A stretch of 64,000 nt of DNA from JAJDFU01 sp964641965 (GCA_964641965.1 CAZXLD010000020.1:1-64000), one strand, 5' to 3'; shown: positions 26,138 through 35,840, numbered from the stretch's first letter. Numbers and translations are program-made. Notes: generated from the sequence alone by a model not told the origin.

Positions 26138-27106
26138 TCAAACTTTAATAGTTGCTCTGTTTCTGTTTCTGCACATTTCATAGGCTCCCAGAATGCCCGC
26201 TTGATCGTTTAAAGAAGCAGAAATGATCTGGACTTCATGCAATGGAGTCCAGGCCATTGATTGAGTTTTGCTCCTCAAATAGGGTAAGATAATATCCTGA
26301 CTTTTCATAACACCACCTCCTATTAGGACAGCTTCAGGATCATAGGCATGAATATAAGCTACTAATGCAGTTGCCCATAGATCCATGCAGTAGTGAGCGG
26401 TTTGCTTGGCTATGCGGTCACCTTGCCGGTAGGCCTGGAATAGGCGTTGAAAATCAAAAGGAGGTTTACCACTTAAAAGACTTTCCTTATAACCATTCAG
26501 CGCTTGCGCATAGACTTCAAGAGCCACCAATGATGCTTCAGCTTCCACGCATCCATGGTTGCCACAATGACATTTTCTTCCATTAACCCTTACCGGAAAA
26601 TGACCTCCCAGACATCCTGCCTGGTAATGTTTACCCACAATTAAATGGTCATTAATAACCACTCCTGTTCCGATTCCCGTCCCAAGCGTAACCATCACCA
26701 TGTTCGAAAACTTCTTTCCGGAACCATAGCATTTTTCTCCAAGGCATGCCAGCCGGGAGTCATTGTCAATGGCAATCGACGCATTAAAGGCCCGAAAGGC
26801 CCATCTTTTAAAGTCAAACCTATGAGCATCTTCATACTTCCCACTGCTGGAAATCACCTTTGAGTCGTCGCGGTTTACCAGCCCTGGGAAGGCTAAGCCT
26901 ATGGCACGTATGCTTTCACGCGGAAGTTGATGTTTCTGGCAAAGCTTTAGCAGATGATCCTGGACAATTTTGAGATTTTGAGACGTACTCTGTTCTTTGA
27001 ATGAAGGGTAAATATCAAAAGCTACCAATTGATCATTGACGAAAAGACCCAGTTTGGATCTTGTTCCTCCCAGGTCAATACATGCAATGGTTTCCTTTGA
27101 GTTCAT
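26138..27106 (-). CDS. ROK family sugar kinase
   Basis: About 322 aa from the ATG at 27106 (MNSKETIACIDLGG), chosen because the ATP-binding DLGGTRSKLGLF motif follows at once; the longer frame upstream is not family-like. ROK features are present: catalytic Asp in AIDNDSRLA, LGTGIGTGVVIN, and the zinc motif CHCGNHGCVE. ROK kinases phosphorylate glucose, mannose, fructose or N-acetyl sugars in the cytoplasm. Given the mannose- and glucose-phosphate isomerases just across the divergent promoter, a hexokinase role feeding those enzymes is likely, though the sugar is not determined by sequence. Confidence 0.9.
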   Translation of the reverse strand: MNSKETIACIDLGGTRSKLGLFVNDQLVAFDIYPSFKEQSTSQNLKIVQDHLLKLCQKHQLPRESIRAIGLAFPGLVNRDDSKVISSSGKYEDAHRFDFKRWAFRAFNASIAIDNDSRLACLGEKCYGSGKKFSNMVMVTLGTGIGTGVVINDHLIVGKHYQAGCLGGHFPVRVNGRKCHCGNHGCVEAEASLVALEVYAQALNGYKESLLSGKPPFDFQRLFQAYRQGDRIAKQTAHYCMDLWATALVAYIHAYDPEAVLIGGGVMKSQDIILPYLRSKTQSMAWTPLHEVQIISASLNDQAGILGAYEMCRNRNRATIKV

Positions 27107-27373
27107 TTGCCAAAAGTAGAGTAACTTCTGTAAAGACAGAATTTCCCCGGATGCAGTTGGTACCCTGAGTATGAATTCGTGCTGATGTACCCACCCTGAA
27201 TGGACGCAAATCAGGATATTCATTGGATCATTCCAATGGATGGCCTAACTTACTCCTTCTTTTGCATCGGTTTGACCTTTCAAATATCTTGATGAGCGGA
27301 TTACGAATACCAATAATACATCATATGAATATTTGAAGTTCTCAGAATCGCACTTTTTTAACTGCATACAGGC
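27107..27373. promoter_or_regulatory. divergent promoter region of the sugar kinase and isomerase operons
   Basis: A gap of 267 bp between the divergent ROK and cupin isomerase starts. It must carry the promoters of both the leftward kinase operon and the rightward isomerase-sulfatase-glycosidase run. No operator or promoter motif could be assigned with confidence. Confidence 0.4.
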
Positions 27374-27940
27374 TTGACAATGGAAATAAAATCTGCCAAA
27401 CTTACCATAACGGCAAAGGGACTCGACGGAAACGAGGTTACCAAAAGTCATAGAACCCTAAGGGACATTCAATCCATTTTTGAGGATCAGAAATCCCTCA
27501 CTGAAATGGATTTGGACCAAAAAGCCTATGAAGTAGCGTGCTATTTCCCCGTGGACCAGGGCAAGGAAGGCGGCCTTTTTTATGGCTTTACCACTTTGTA
27601 TCCGGGCAAGGTTGGACAAGAATACTTCATGACGAAAGGTCATTTTCATCAAAAACTGGATACTTCCGAATTTTACTGGGGCGTATCGGGTAAAGGCGCA
27701 TTGCTTTTTATGGATTTAGACCGCCATGTGTGGGTAGAGGAAATGGTACCAGGCAGTCTGCATTACGTCCCCGGAAAAGTAGCGCATCGGACGATAAATA
27801 CGGGTTCCGAACCTCTTGTTTTTGGAGCCTGCTGGCCCAGTGATGCAGGCCATGATTATGATACCATACAGCGCGAAGGATTTTCTGTACGAATAGAACA
27901 GGTAGATGGTGCTCCAGCAATAATACCCAACGATAAATAG
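27374..27940 (+). CDS. cupin-type glucose-6-phosphate isomerase family protein
   Basis: A 188-aa cupin of the archaeal-type phosphoglucose isomerase family. The metal ligands are complete: two His in KGHFHQKLDT, Glu in SEFYWGVSGKG and His in VPGKVAHRTINTG. The family interconverts glucose-6-phosphate and fructose-6-phosphate. It is the first of three consecutive isomerase-like genes and is 4 bp from the next. The ATG at 27380 (MEIKSAK) is an alternative start. Bacteria usually have the unrelated Pgi, so this copy is probably specific to the glycan locus. Confidence 0.85.
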   Translation: MTMEIKSAKLTITAKGLDGNEVTKSHRTLRDIQSIFEDQKSLTEMDLDQKAYEVACYFPVDQGKEGGLFYGFTTLYPGKVGQEYFMTKGHFHQKLDTSEFYWGVSGKGALLFMDLDRHVWVEEMVPGSLHYVPGKVAHRTINTGSEPLVFGACWPSDAGHDYDTIQREGFSVRIEQVDGAPAIIPNDK

Positions 27941-27944
27941 CCGG

Positions 27945-29714
27945 ATGGAAAGGTACAGAGCACATCCGCCCAACTACGACAAGTATCCCTATATCCAGGT
28001 TAATGATTCTGAATCAGGCTGCTGGAAAGGATGGGAGCAAATTGTCGGTCAACTCAAGAGCCAATTAGAAGGCTTGGACTCTTATACCCTCGTTTTCGAT
28101 CAATATCAGGGCGTGGATCATCAGGAATTTCTTGAATCAATAACCAAAGACTTTGAGTTTGACAGAATAGTTGACGTTTCCAAGGCGATTAAAGGCGTCG
28201 AGGAGATTCAGGAAATGGTCTTTCCGGATGTAACCGATGACAGGGTATTTGGTTATCTAACGCGACTGGGCTTAGTGGATTTTTTTGATCCAGATCAGTT
28301 GATTGAATTAAAGGAAAACATCCGTTCGGCGGAGGGTAAGATCCTAATTTTTGGAATAGGGGCTTCCTTGTTTTGTGACAAACCATCCTTGTTGTTGTAT
28401 GCCGATATGGCCCGATGGGAGATTCAAAAACGCCAAAGAAAGCATCTTGTCAACAACCTGGGGGTTGAAAATAGAAATGAGGCTGCCTCCGCTACCTACA
28501 AGCATTCCTATTTCGTGGATTGGCGTGTGCTCGACCGACATAAAAAAACGGTTTACGATCATTGGGATTACCTGATCGATGCAAACGGAGATGAACCCAA
28601 AATGATGGCCGGCCCAACCTACAATAAAGTGCTTGAAGGTATAGTCCAAAGGCCGTTTCGGGTAGTTCCTTTCTTCGATCCGGGGCCTTGGGGCGGTCAG
28701 TGGATGAGAGCGGTTTGTGATCTGGAGGACGGCCCTCCAAATTATGCGTGGTGCTTTGATTGCGTGCCGGAAGAAAACAGCTTGCTGTTGAAAATCGGAG
28801 ATGAACTGTTTGAGACTCCCTCTATCAACCTCATTTTTCAACAAGCTAAACCTTTGTTAGGTCAGGCCGTTTACGGCCGTTTTGGTGATGAATTCCCCAT
28901 CCGTTTCGATTTTTTGGATACCATGGCTGGTGGGAACCTGAGCTTACAGGTTCATCCCCTGACGGAATACATTCAGGAGCACTTTGGAATGCATTACACC
29001 CAGGATGAGAGTTACTATTTGCTGGATGCAAACGAAAAGGAAGCCTCGGTCTACCTCGGGGTAAAGGAGGGGGTGAATCCAGAAGACGTGATTCGGGATC
29101 TGGAAAAGGCACAAAACGAAGGTCTGCATTTTGATGCGGAGAAGTACGTAAATAAATGGCCTGCAAAAAAACATGACCATTTTTTAATTCCTGCAGGCAC
29201 CATTCACTGCTCCGGAAAAGGTTCAATGGTGCTTGAAATCAGTGCAACACCTTATATTTTCACATTTAAACTTTGGGACTGGGGAAGGCTTGGTCTGGAT
29301 GGTAAGCCAAGGCCTATCAATATTCGGCGAGGGGCCAGGAACATTCAGTGGGATCGCGATACCAACTGGGTGGAGGAAAATCTAATCAATCGGGTTGAGG
29401 TTATCGGAGAAGGAGATGGCTGGAAGGAAGAAAAGACAGGCTTGCATCAAACCGAATTTATTGAAACCAGAAGGCATTGGTTTACCGGCCGCGTAACGCA
29501 TCATACCCGTGGAAGTGTGAATGTTCTCAATCTGGTAGAGGGTCAGGAAGCCATTGTGGAGAGCCCATCCGATTCCTTTGATCCGTTTGTGGTGCATTAT
29601 GCAGAGACCTTTATCATCCCGGAAGCAGTGGGAACCTACACGATACGTCCTTATGGCAGTTCTAGGAATCAACAATGTGCCACTATTAAAGCCTATGTGA
29701 GACATGAAGGATGA
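27945..29714 (+). CDS. class I mannose-6-phosphate isomerase with N-terminal extra domain
   Basis: A 589-aa protein. The C-terminal half (from about 240) is a class I phosphomannose isomerase. It has PFFDPGPWGGQWMR, the zinc ligands in LSLQVHPL (Gln and His), the downstream DESYYLLD Glu and the second His in IPAGTIHCSG, and an RR-containing motif RRGARNIQWD. The first ~230 residues are an unassigned domain with GKILIFGIGASL and LLYADMARWEIQKRQR, reminiscent of uridine-kinase-like folds but without a proper P-loop. A stand-alone PMI is typically about 300-400 aa, so this is a two-part protein. It overlaps the next isomerase-like gene by 11 bp. Confidence 0.82.
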   Translation: MERYRAHPPNYDKYPYIQVNDSESGCWKGWEQIVGQLKSQLEGLDSYTLVFDQYQGVDHQEFLESITKDFEFDRIVDVSKAIKGVEEIQEMVFPDVTDDRVFGYLTRLGLVDFFDPDQLIELKENIRSAEGKILIFGIGASLFCDKPSLLLYADMARWEIQKRQRKHLVNNLGVENRNEAASATYKHSYFVDWRVLDRHKKTVYDHWDYLIDANGDEPKMMAGPTYNKVLEGIVQRPFRVVPFFDPGPWGGQWMRAVCDLEDGPPNYAWCFDCVPEENSLLLKIGDELFETPSINLIFQQAKPLLGQAVYGRFGDEFPIRFDFLDTMAGGNLSLQVHPLTEYIQEHFGMHYTQDESYYLLDANEKEASVYLGVKEGVNPEDVIRDLEKAQNEGLHFDAEKYVNKWPAKKHDHFLIPAGTIHCSGKGSMVLEISATPYIFTFKLWDWGRLGLDGKPRPINIRRGARNIQWDRDTNWVEENLINRVEVIGEGDGWKEEKTGLHQTEFIETRRHWFTGRVTHHTRGSVNVLNLVEGQEAIVESPSDSFDPFVVHYAETFIIPEAVGTYTIRPYGSSRNQQCATIKAYVRHEG

Positions 29715-30498
29715 AATGGTATTTGATCCTGGTTTTGATATAATACCCAAAGAGAACCCCTTAGGTTTTGAATATGGTGACGGAACTTTTGGCCCTGAGG
29801 TGGAGAACCGTTCCTTGAAAAGTATTCGGAAGAGCTTGAAAGACCCGGCCTGTGATGGACCCGACATTGTGTATTCTATTGCAATGGGCGTTGGAAAGAA
29901 CCGACATTACGATCTTTTGAAATCGCTCCACTTGCTCTTTGGAGTAGTGACCTATGCGAAAGGGAGGTTGGGAAACGGGCCGGTTAGGAGTCAAGGACAC
30001 ATTCACGCGGTATCCAAATACTCTAATGGCTGGTCTACACCAGAAGTCTATGAGATTTGGAGCGGTAAAGCCATTATCTACATGCAAGAACGGGCAACAG
30101 ACGATCCTGGAAGATGTTTTGCGGTAGAGGCGAACCCCGGTGAAGTTGTGATCGTACCTCCCGCTTGGGCGCATGCCACCGTCAGCGCGGATCCCAATCA
30201 CGCACTGACCTTTGGTGCCTGGTGCGTTCAGGATTATGCTTTTGAGTATGATTTGGTGAGAGCGCATCAAGGACTGGCCTGGTTTCCCTTGTTGGATGAT
30301 GAAGGTAGGATCAACTGGGAACACAACAAGAATTATAAGTATTCGCCCATTCAAGTGAAATCGCCTGAATCTTACAGTCTGTTTTCTATCAATCGGAATA
30401 GGAGCATTTATAAGAATTTCGAAGAAGACCCTGGACGCTTTGCTTTTGTCGTGAAGCCTGGATTGCTAAAAGACGTATGGGAAAACTTTGTGCCTTGA
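29704..30498 (+). CDS. second cupin-type phosphoglucose isomerase family protein
   Basis: A 264-aa cupin with the full metal-ligand set of the archaeal-type PGI family: two His in SQGHIHAVSK, Glu in STPEVYEIWSG and His in PPAWAHATV. It is longer than the first cupin gene and only distantly similar, so a different sugar phosphate (for example mannose- or a deoxy-hexose-phosphate) is possible. Its start overlaps the PMI stop by 11 bp and its stop is 3 bp from the sulfatase start, indicating translational coupling across the cytoplasmic isomerases and the exported enzymes. Confidence 0.8.
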   Translation: MKDEMVFDPGFDIIPKENPLGFEYGDGTFGPEVENRSLKSIRKSLKDPACDGPDIVYSIAMGVGKNRHYDLLKSLHLLFGVVTYAKGRLGNGPVRSQGHIHAVSKYSNGWSTPEVYEIWSGKAIIYMQERATDDPGRCFAVEANPGEVVIVPPAWAHATVSADPNHALTFGAWCVQDYAFEYDLVRAHQGLAWFPLLDDEGRINWEHNKNYKYSPIQVKSPESYSLFSINRNRSIYKNFEEDPGRFAFVVKPGLLKDVWENFVP

Positions 30499-30501
30499 AT
30501 T

Positions 30502-32019
30502 ATGAGACCACCCAGTTTCATACTGATGCTAATACTCCTCTTATCATGCAGGGAGCAAGAAGAAGGAGTTCCGAATGTGATCGTCATCATGACAGATGAT
30601 CATGCCACGCATGCTCTCAGTGCTTATGGCGGTCATTTGAACCGAACTGCCAACCTGGATCGATTGGCAGAACAGGGATTGCTTTTTAGGAATGCTTTTG
30701 TGACCAACTCCATTTGTGCCCCGAGCCGGGCGGTCATTCTTACCAGCAAGTATTCACACCTAAATGGTGTACCCGATAACTCAAGTGTATTTGATTCTGC
30801 CCAGCTTACCTTTCCTAAACTGTTCCAAGAAAAGGGTTATGAAACCGCGATCATCGGGAAATGGCATCTTGGAAGCCAACCGACCGGATTTGATCACTGG
30901 AATGTGCTTCCCGGACAAGGCGATTACTACAATCCTGCATTTATTAAAAATGGAAGCGATACTATCTACCAGGGTTATGTGACCGATATCATTACGGACA
31001 AAACGCTTGAATGGCTAGAGGGCCGATCAAATGCTAAGCCATTTATGCTCCTGATGCATCACAAGGCTCCTCACCGGAATTGGATGCCCGCGCTAAGGCA
31101 CTTGAATGAATTTGAAGATGCGGATTTCTCCTTTCCCGACAATTTTAGAGATACTTACCAGGGTCGATATCACCTAACTCAGCAGCAGCTAAGCGTGTCC
31201 AAGCACATGTCGTATGCCTATGATTTGAAAATACCCTGCGACACTTGTAGCGAACAGCCCATAAATCAATGGACACCGCAAGCCTATAAAGCTAAAATGA
31301 ATCGCCTTACAGACGCTCAACTTGCGGAATGGAAAAAGGGGTACGAAGAGGAAATTTCGGAATTCATACAGCTTGACCATGCGGATACCGTAGCGGTGAG
31401 CAAATGGAAACTCAAACGCTACTTGCAGGACTATCTACGATGTGTCCTCGCTGTAGACGAAAGCGTAGGTCAGATAATCGACTACCTGGAAGAGTCAGGA
31501 CTTGCTGGAAATACGGTTGTGGTTTACACCTCTGACCAAGGATTCTTTCTTGGAGAACACGGCCTTTTCGACAAACGCTACATGTACGAGGAGTCTTTAA
31601 AAACGCCTTTATTAATGAAATATCCCAGGGAAATTAAGCCCGGTTCCGTTTCTGAAGCATTGGTAATGAATCTGGATATCGGGCCAACACTACTTGATCT
31701 GGCCGGCATCGAAGTTCCTCCATCGTTTCAGGGGCATTCTCTTCGACCGCTTTTCAGATCTGAGAAAGTAGAATGGCGTGATGCAGTCTACTATCAATAC
31801 TACGAGCAAGTATTCGGAGTTCCTGCCCATTACGGACTAAGGACCGATCGCTATAAACTAATCAAGTTCAGCACCAACCCGCCTTCATGGGAGTTCTACG
31901 ACTTGGCAAACGACCCAAAGGAAATGAATAATCTCTATCATGAGGAAGCATACGGTGAAATCGTCCAAATGCTTAAACAGAGGATAAAATCCTTACAAAA
32001 CCAGTATCAGCTTAATTAA
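30502..32019 (+). CDS. type I sulfatase, lipoprotein
   Basis: A 505-aa sulfatase with a lipoprotein signal (lipobox LLLSC). The formylglycine motif is CAPSRA (Cys near residue 74), with the metal-site MTDDH and the later SDQGFFLGEHG. The HHKAPHRNWMP stretch recalls the N-acetylglucosamine-6-sulfatase-like group, but the S1 subfamily cannot be fixed by eye. It removes sulfate from glycan fragments at the cell surface or in the periplasm. The Cys-type needs a formylglycine-generating maturase, which is not in this window. It starts 3 bp after the cupin isomerase stop. Confidence 0.9.
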   Translation: MRPPSFILMLILLLSCREQEEGVPNVIVIMTDDHATHALSAYGGHLNRTANLDRLAEQGLLFRNAFVTNSICAPSRAVILTSKYSHLNGVPDNSSVFDSAQLTFPKLFQEKGYETAIIGKWHLGSQPTGFDHWNVLPGQGDYYNPAFIKNGSDTIYQGYVTDIITDKTLEWLEGRSNAKPFMLLMHHKAPHRNWMPALRHLNEFEDADFSFPDNFRDTYQGRYHLTQQQLSVSKHMSYAYDLKIPCDTCSEQPINQWTPQAYKAKMNRLTDAQLAEWKKGYEEEISEFIQLDHADTVAVSKWKLKRYLQDYLRCVLAVDESVGQIIDYLEESGLAGNTVVVYTSDQGFFLGEHGLFDKRYMYEESLKTPLLMKYPREIKPGSVSEALVMNLDIGPTLLDLAGIEVPPSFQGHSLRPLFRSEKVEWRDAVYYQYYEQVFGVPAHYGLRTDRYKLIKFSTNPPSWEFYDLANDPKEMNNLYHEEAYGEIVQMLKQRIKSLQNQYQLN

Positions 32020-32027
32020 TTGTGTTT

Positions 32028-34196
32028 ATGAGGTCACTAGGGATATGCTTTGGTTTTCTTATTCTTCTATTCTCCTGCAACGAAAGGCTCCAGCAGGATG
32101 CTCCGGGCGCAGAAGGGCTCCTGGTAGACTTTCGGTATCAACCCAGGCATTGGCAAACCTGCTTTGGGCTTAAAGATGACTTCTACAAGAGCGTAGTGGC
32201 CGACAACGGCAGCCTTTGGTACGAATTTGTTTATGGCAACAATCATATCGGATTTCCATATCCGAACTACTGCTGGGAACGCAATAAAGGCTTCCGAACC
32301 GCCATCATTCCGCAACTGGCCAATCGGGCTTATCCAGACAGCTCTGAACAGGGGGTATCCCGTCCGGAACTACCCGTGGTCAGGAATACATCCACCTATG
32401 CAAATGTAATCTTGACACAAACCACCCTGGCGTCCTACAAAGATGAAGCCAACCCGCTTAACTCAAGATTTGATGTTGTCCACCTGGAATTGAAGAACTC
32501 GGGGCAAGCGTTGGAAAACACGCAAATTAGGATAGAAGTAAATACCACCTACCAGATGCGCCTGGATGAAAGCAAAACCAAGGCGTACCTTGTGCTCTAC
32601 GGTGAAGATGACAAATTACTGATCCAGTTTCCCAGGCCAGTTGAACGTTTTGCAGGCCATATCTCTAAAATGAAGTACTCCTATTATTTTGACTTCAAGT
32701 CTGTCCAACTCGAACCCGGGGATACGGATGAAATGCTTTTCGTCCTTCCCAGAAGTAAAGGCCTTCCCGAAGACATCAGTTCTTCCCTAACCATTGAATC
32801 CGAACTTGATAAAGCCAAAACCTACTGGGATACACTTGACCTGCCCTATAACAAGATCGAAGTGCCTGACTCAGGCATTCAAAACTTGTTGAACTCCGCG
32901 GTTCGAAATATTTATCAGGCCAGGGAAATAAAAGATGGTATTCCTGCTTTTCAGGTGGGTCCTACGTTTTACCGGGGCACCTGGGCAGTAGACGGGCCCT
33001 TCTTCATGGAAGCTATGACCTACCTGGGACAAGCTGATGAAGTCAGGCAGGCCATTGAAGGCATTTTTGTAGTAGGAGAAACCCAGGGTGATACCGGTGA
33101 AAGTTTTTCAAAACAAGCAGGTTTACGACTGTGGATGATAGTGCGCCATGCTGAACTAACCGGAGATTATGACTGGCTGGAGAAGATGTGGCCCTTTGTA
33201 TCCAGGGAGGTCGAAAACATCAAACGGTACAGGAGTAATTCCTATAAGGATGGAAATCCACTGACGGACGGAATGATGCCTGAAGGAAATTCGGATGGTG
33301 GAATTGGGGGCATTTATGCAGAGTACACCAATAACTATTGGGTCCTGAGCGGTCTACTACGGGCTATTGAGGCGGCGGAAATGTTGGATAGACGAGAGGA
33401 ATTGGCAGATTGGAAGCAATTTTTTGATGCTTATTTTAAAACATTTAATGAAGCCAGGGAGCGCGATAAAGTGCAAGACCCATATGGCAATGTATATGTC
33501 CCAACCTTTATGGGCCACAATACCTTAAACCCTACTTCCGGCCAATGGGCCTTCATGCATTCTGTTTTCCCCGGCAAGCTTTACTCAAAAGAAGATCCGC
33601 TTGTGTTGGGCACCATGAATATGCTTGATTCTTCATTGGTTGAAGGTTTGATTTTAGGAACAGGATGGCTACCCAAAGGTCTGTGGACCTACGCAGCATC
33701 CTTTCATGGTCACGCTCATTTGTGGTTGGGAAATGGGGATCGCGTTCCTCAAATCCTTTATGATTTTGCGAATCACGCTTCTCCCCTGCTGTGTTGGTCA
33801 GAAGAGCAACATCCGGTGGATTTCGAAGGGGATTATCTGGCACATGGCGACATGCCGCACAACTGGGCAAGCGTTGACTTTATCAGGTTGATCAGGCACA
33901 GCCTGGCACTCGAAAGGGGGAATGAACTACATCTGTTTGAAGGATTGCCGTCTGATTGGTTGGCGCCCGGAATGAAAACGGGATTCAATGAGGTTAATAC
34001 CACTTTTGGGAAGCTTTCTTTTGAATTACTAGTCAACAAGGAAGGAGATAATGCCGTGCTGGAACTCATGCTTGAGCCACATGACGATCAAAAACCGGAT
34101 AAGATTGTCATACACCAGCAAGCCTTTAATGGAAACGAAAAGGATATCTCCATCAATTGGGAAGAGAGCCTTACGATTGAAATTGAACTGAATTAG
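32028..34196 (+). CDS. six-hairpin glycosidase-like lipoprotein
   Basis: About 722 aa from the ATG at 32028 (a GTG six bases earlier is also possible), with a lipoprotein signal (lipobox LLFSC). The N-terminal ~270 residues are beta-rich. The remainder is an (alpha/alpha)6 toroid, with YRGTWAVDGPFFMEAMTYLG, GMMPEGNSDGGIGGIYAEYT and a C-terminal beta sandwich from about 620. This layout is typical of GH78/GH95/GH127-type and related glycosidases, but I do not recognise the family. It begins 8 bp after the sulfatase stop and ends directly at the next glycosidase start. Confidence 0.7.
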   Translation: MRSLGICFGFLILLFSCNERLQQDAPGAEGLLVDFRYQPRHWQTCFGLKDDFYKSVVADNGSLWYEFVYGNNHIGFPYPNYCWERNKGFRTAIIPQLANRAYPDSSEQGVSRPELPVVRNTSTYANVILTQTTLASYKDEANPLNSRFDVVHLELKNSGQALENTQIRIEVNTTYQMRLDESKTKAYLVLYGEDDKLLIQFPRPVERFAGHISKMKYSYYFDFKSVQLEPGDTDEMLFVLPRSKGLPEDISSSLTIESELDKAKTYWDTLDLPYNKIEVPDSGIQNLLNSAVRNIYQAREIKDGIPAFQVGPTFYRGTWAVDGPFFMEAMTYLGQADEVRQAIEGIFVVGETQGDTGESFSKQAGLRLWMIVRHAELTGDYDWLEKMWPFVSREVENIKRYRSNSYKDGNPLTDGMMPEGNSDGGIGGIYAEYTNNYWVLSGLLRAIEAAEMLDRREELADWKQFFDAYFKTFNEARERDKVQDPYGNVYVPTFMGHNTLNPTSGQWAFMHSVFPGKLYSKEDPLVLGTMNMLDSSLVEGLILGTGWLPKGLWTYAASFHGHAHLWLGNGDRVPQILYDFANHASPLLCWSEEQHPVDFEGDYLAHGDMPHNWASVDFIRLIRHSLALERGNELHLFEGLPSDWLAPGMKTGFNEVNTTFGKLSFELLVNKEGDNAVLELMLEPHDDQKPDKIVIHQQAFNGNEKDISINWEESLTIEIELN

Positions 34197-35840
34197 ATGA
34201 TCCGTTCGAAACAGTTTGCAGCTGTAATTTTAGTTTTCTCTTTCGCCCTGAGTAATTCTATTGCCCAGGGGAAGCAAGGATTTTACTTTAATAAAAAATC
34301 TTATACCAAAGAACCCATCCCCAGGTTTTCTGAGACACGGCACCTGTTACCCCAACCCATTTTTGATGAGGATACCGCATTCGTTAGTTGCTATTGGAAG
34401 GCATGGGAGATTGCTTTTGATAATATCTATGAGCCCACACCAGAAAGTGGCTTTGTCTCTCCGTTTATAGATGCCTCATTTAATGATAAGATCTTTCTGT
34501 GGGATATGGCATTCATAACCATGTTTGCCAATTATGGTACTCCATTCGTGCCTGCCATTTCCGGATTGGATAATTTTTACGCCAAGCAATATTTGAATGG
34601 AGAAATCGGAAGGGAACTCGTAAGAGAAACTGGGGAGCCTTATTCACTGTGGATTAATCAGGAGAAGGAGCCGATGTTCAGTAGGTACGGCGTGAGGTGG
34701 CCCGGATTGAAGATGCCTATTATTTACAAGGACCGAAAAGCGCCTATGCCGCCTACCTATATGACATTAGAGGCATTTAATCATCCGATTTTAGCATGGG
34801 CGGAAATGGAGAGCTTCAAAATTACAGCAGATACTGCCCGCTTATCGATGGTATGGGAGCCATTGGTGAAGTACTATCAAATGCTACAGAAATATTTAAT
34901 GCAGGGTAATGGACTTTACATTACCGATTGGGCTTCTATGGATAATTCACCGAGAAATGGGTATCTGATGTACGGTGGTACTGCTATTGATATCTCTTCT
35001 GAAATGGTTTTATTTGCTCGAAACCTATCAACCATTGCCGGAGTTTTGGGTAAGCACGAGGTAGCGGAAAAGTACGATGAGGAGGCAGATCTATTATCGG
35101 AACTGATCAATGAAAAGATGTGGAGCACACAAAGGAAATTCTATGTGGATCTAACGCTGTTTGAATACCAGGTACCTGTGAAGACGGTTGCCGGTTTTTG
35201 GCCTTTGGTTGCCGGTGTAGCGACGGAGCAGATAGCCGATACCCTCGTCCGGGAATTGGAAAACCCAAAAACCTTCAATCGCAAACATCGGGTGCCCACC
35301 TTGGCTTCGGGCGAAGATGAATATGATCCGGAGGGAGACTATTGGTCGGGCTCCGTATGGGCACCAACCAATATGATGATCGTGAGAGGTCTCGAAAAGT
35401 ATGGCTATGAGGAACTGGCCTATGCTATTGCTATGGATCATCTGAGAAACGTAGTCGAGGTATTTAAAACTACTGGCACCATATGGGAAAACTATGCACC
35501 TGACAGCATATCTCCTGGTTCAAATTCCAGGCCCGATTTCGTTGGCTGGTCGGGTATAGCACCGATAAGCTTTTTTATAGAATATGGAATAGGCATCAAA
35601 GTGAATGCACCGGAAAGAAAAGTTGAATGGAGAATCAAAAGTGACGAGCGAGTAGGGCTTGAGCAACTGTGGTTTGATGATACTACTGTTGATATGATAT
35701 GTGAAAGAAAAAGTAAGAATGGGAAAAGAACAACCTACATTCAATCAAACGGAGAGCCCTTTGAGTTAAAAATCATTTATGGGGATAGAGAAATTATAAG
35801 AGAAATCAAGGAAGGTGATCGCTTTAAACTAGAATTATAA
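34197..35840 (+). CDS. GH63/GH37-like (alpha/alpha)6 glycosidase, exported
   Basis: A 547-aa protein with a signal peptide (VILVFSFALSNSIAQG). The (alpha/alpha)6 catalytic fold shows the conserved blocks of the GH63/GH37 clan: KIFLWDMAFITMFANYG, EGDYWSGSVWAPTNMMIVRG (acid/base region) and TIWENYAPDS, close to those of mannosyl-oligosaccharide glucosidases, mannosylglycerate hydrolases and trehalases. It is probably an inverting alpha-glycosidase acting on oligosaccharides. The start follows the preceding glycosidase stop without a gap. Confidence 0.75.
   Translation: MIRSKQFAAVILVFSFALSNSIAQGKQGFYFNKKSYTKEPIPRFSETRHLLPQPIFDEDTAFVSCYWKAWEIAFDNIYEPTPESGFVSPFIDASFNDKIFLWDMAFITMFANYGTPFVPAISGLDNFYAKQYLNGEIGRELVRETGEPYSLWINQEKEPMFSRYGVRWPGLKMPIIYKDRKAPMPPTYMTLEAFNHPILAWAEMESFKITADTARLSMVWEPLVKYYQMLQKYLMQGNGLYITDWASMDNSPRNGYLMYGGTAIDISSEMVLFARNLSTIAGVLGKHEVAEKYDEEADLLSELINEKMWSTQRKFYVDLTLFEYQVPVKTVAGFWPLVAGVATEQIADTLVRELENPKTFNRKHRVPTLASGEDEYDPEGDYWSGSVWAPTNMMIVRGLEKYGYEELAYAIAMDHLRNVVEVFKTTGTIWENYAPDSISPGSNSRPDFVGWSGIAPISFFIEYGIGIKVNAPERKVEWRIKSDERVGLEQLWFDDTTVDMICERKSKNGKRTTYIQSNGEPFELKIIYGDREIIREIKEGDRFKLEL

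Noticed and set aside
29704..29714. 11-bp overlap of PMI and second cupin gene read as a frameshift of one gene
   Set aside because: Both proteins are complete at their ends and belong to different folds; the overlap fits normal translational coupling.
29382..29867. 161-codon open frame on the minus strand
   Set aside because: Antisense to the PMI and cupin isomerase genes, with no recognisable domain; the sense frames are clearly coding.
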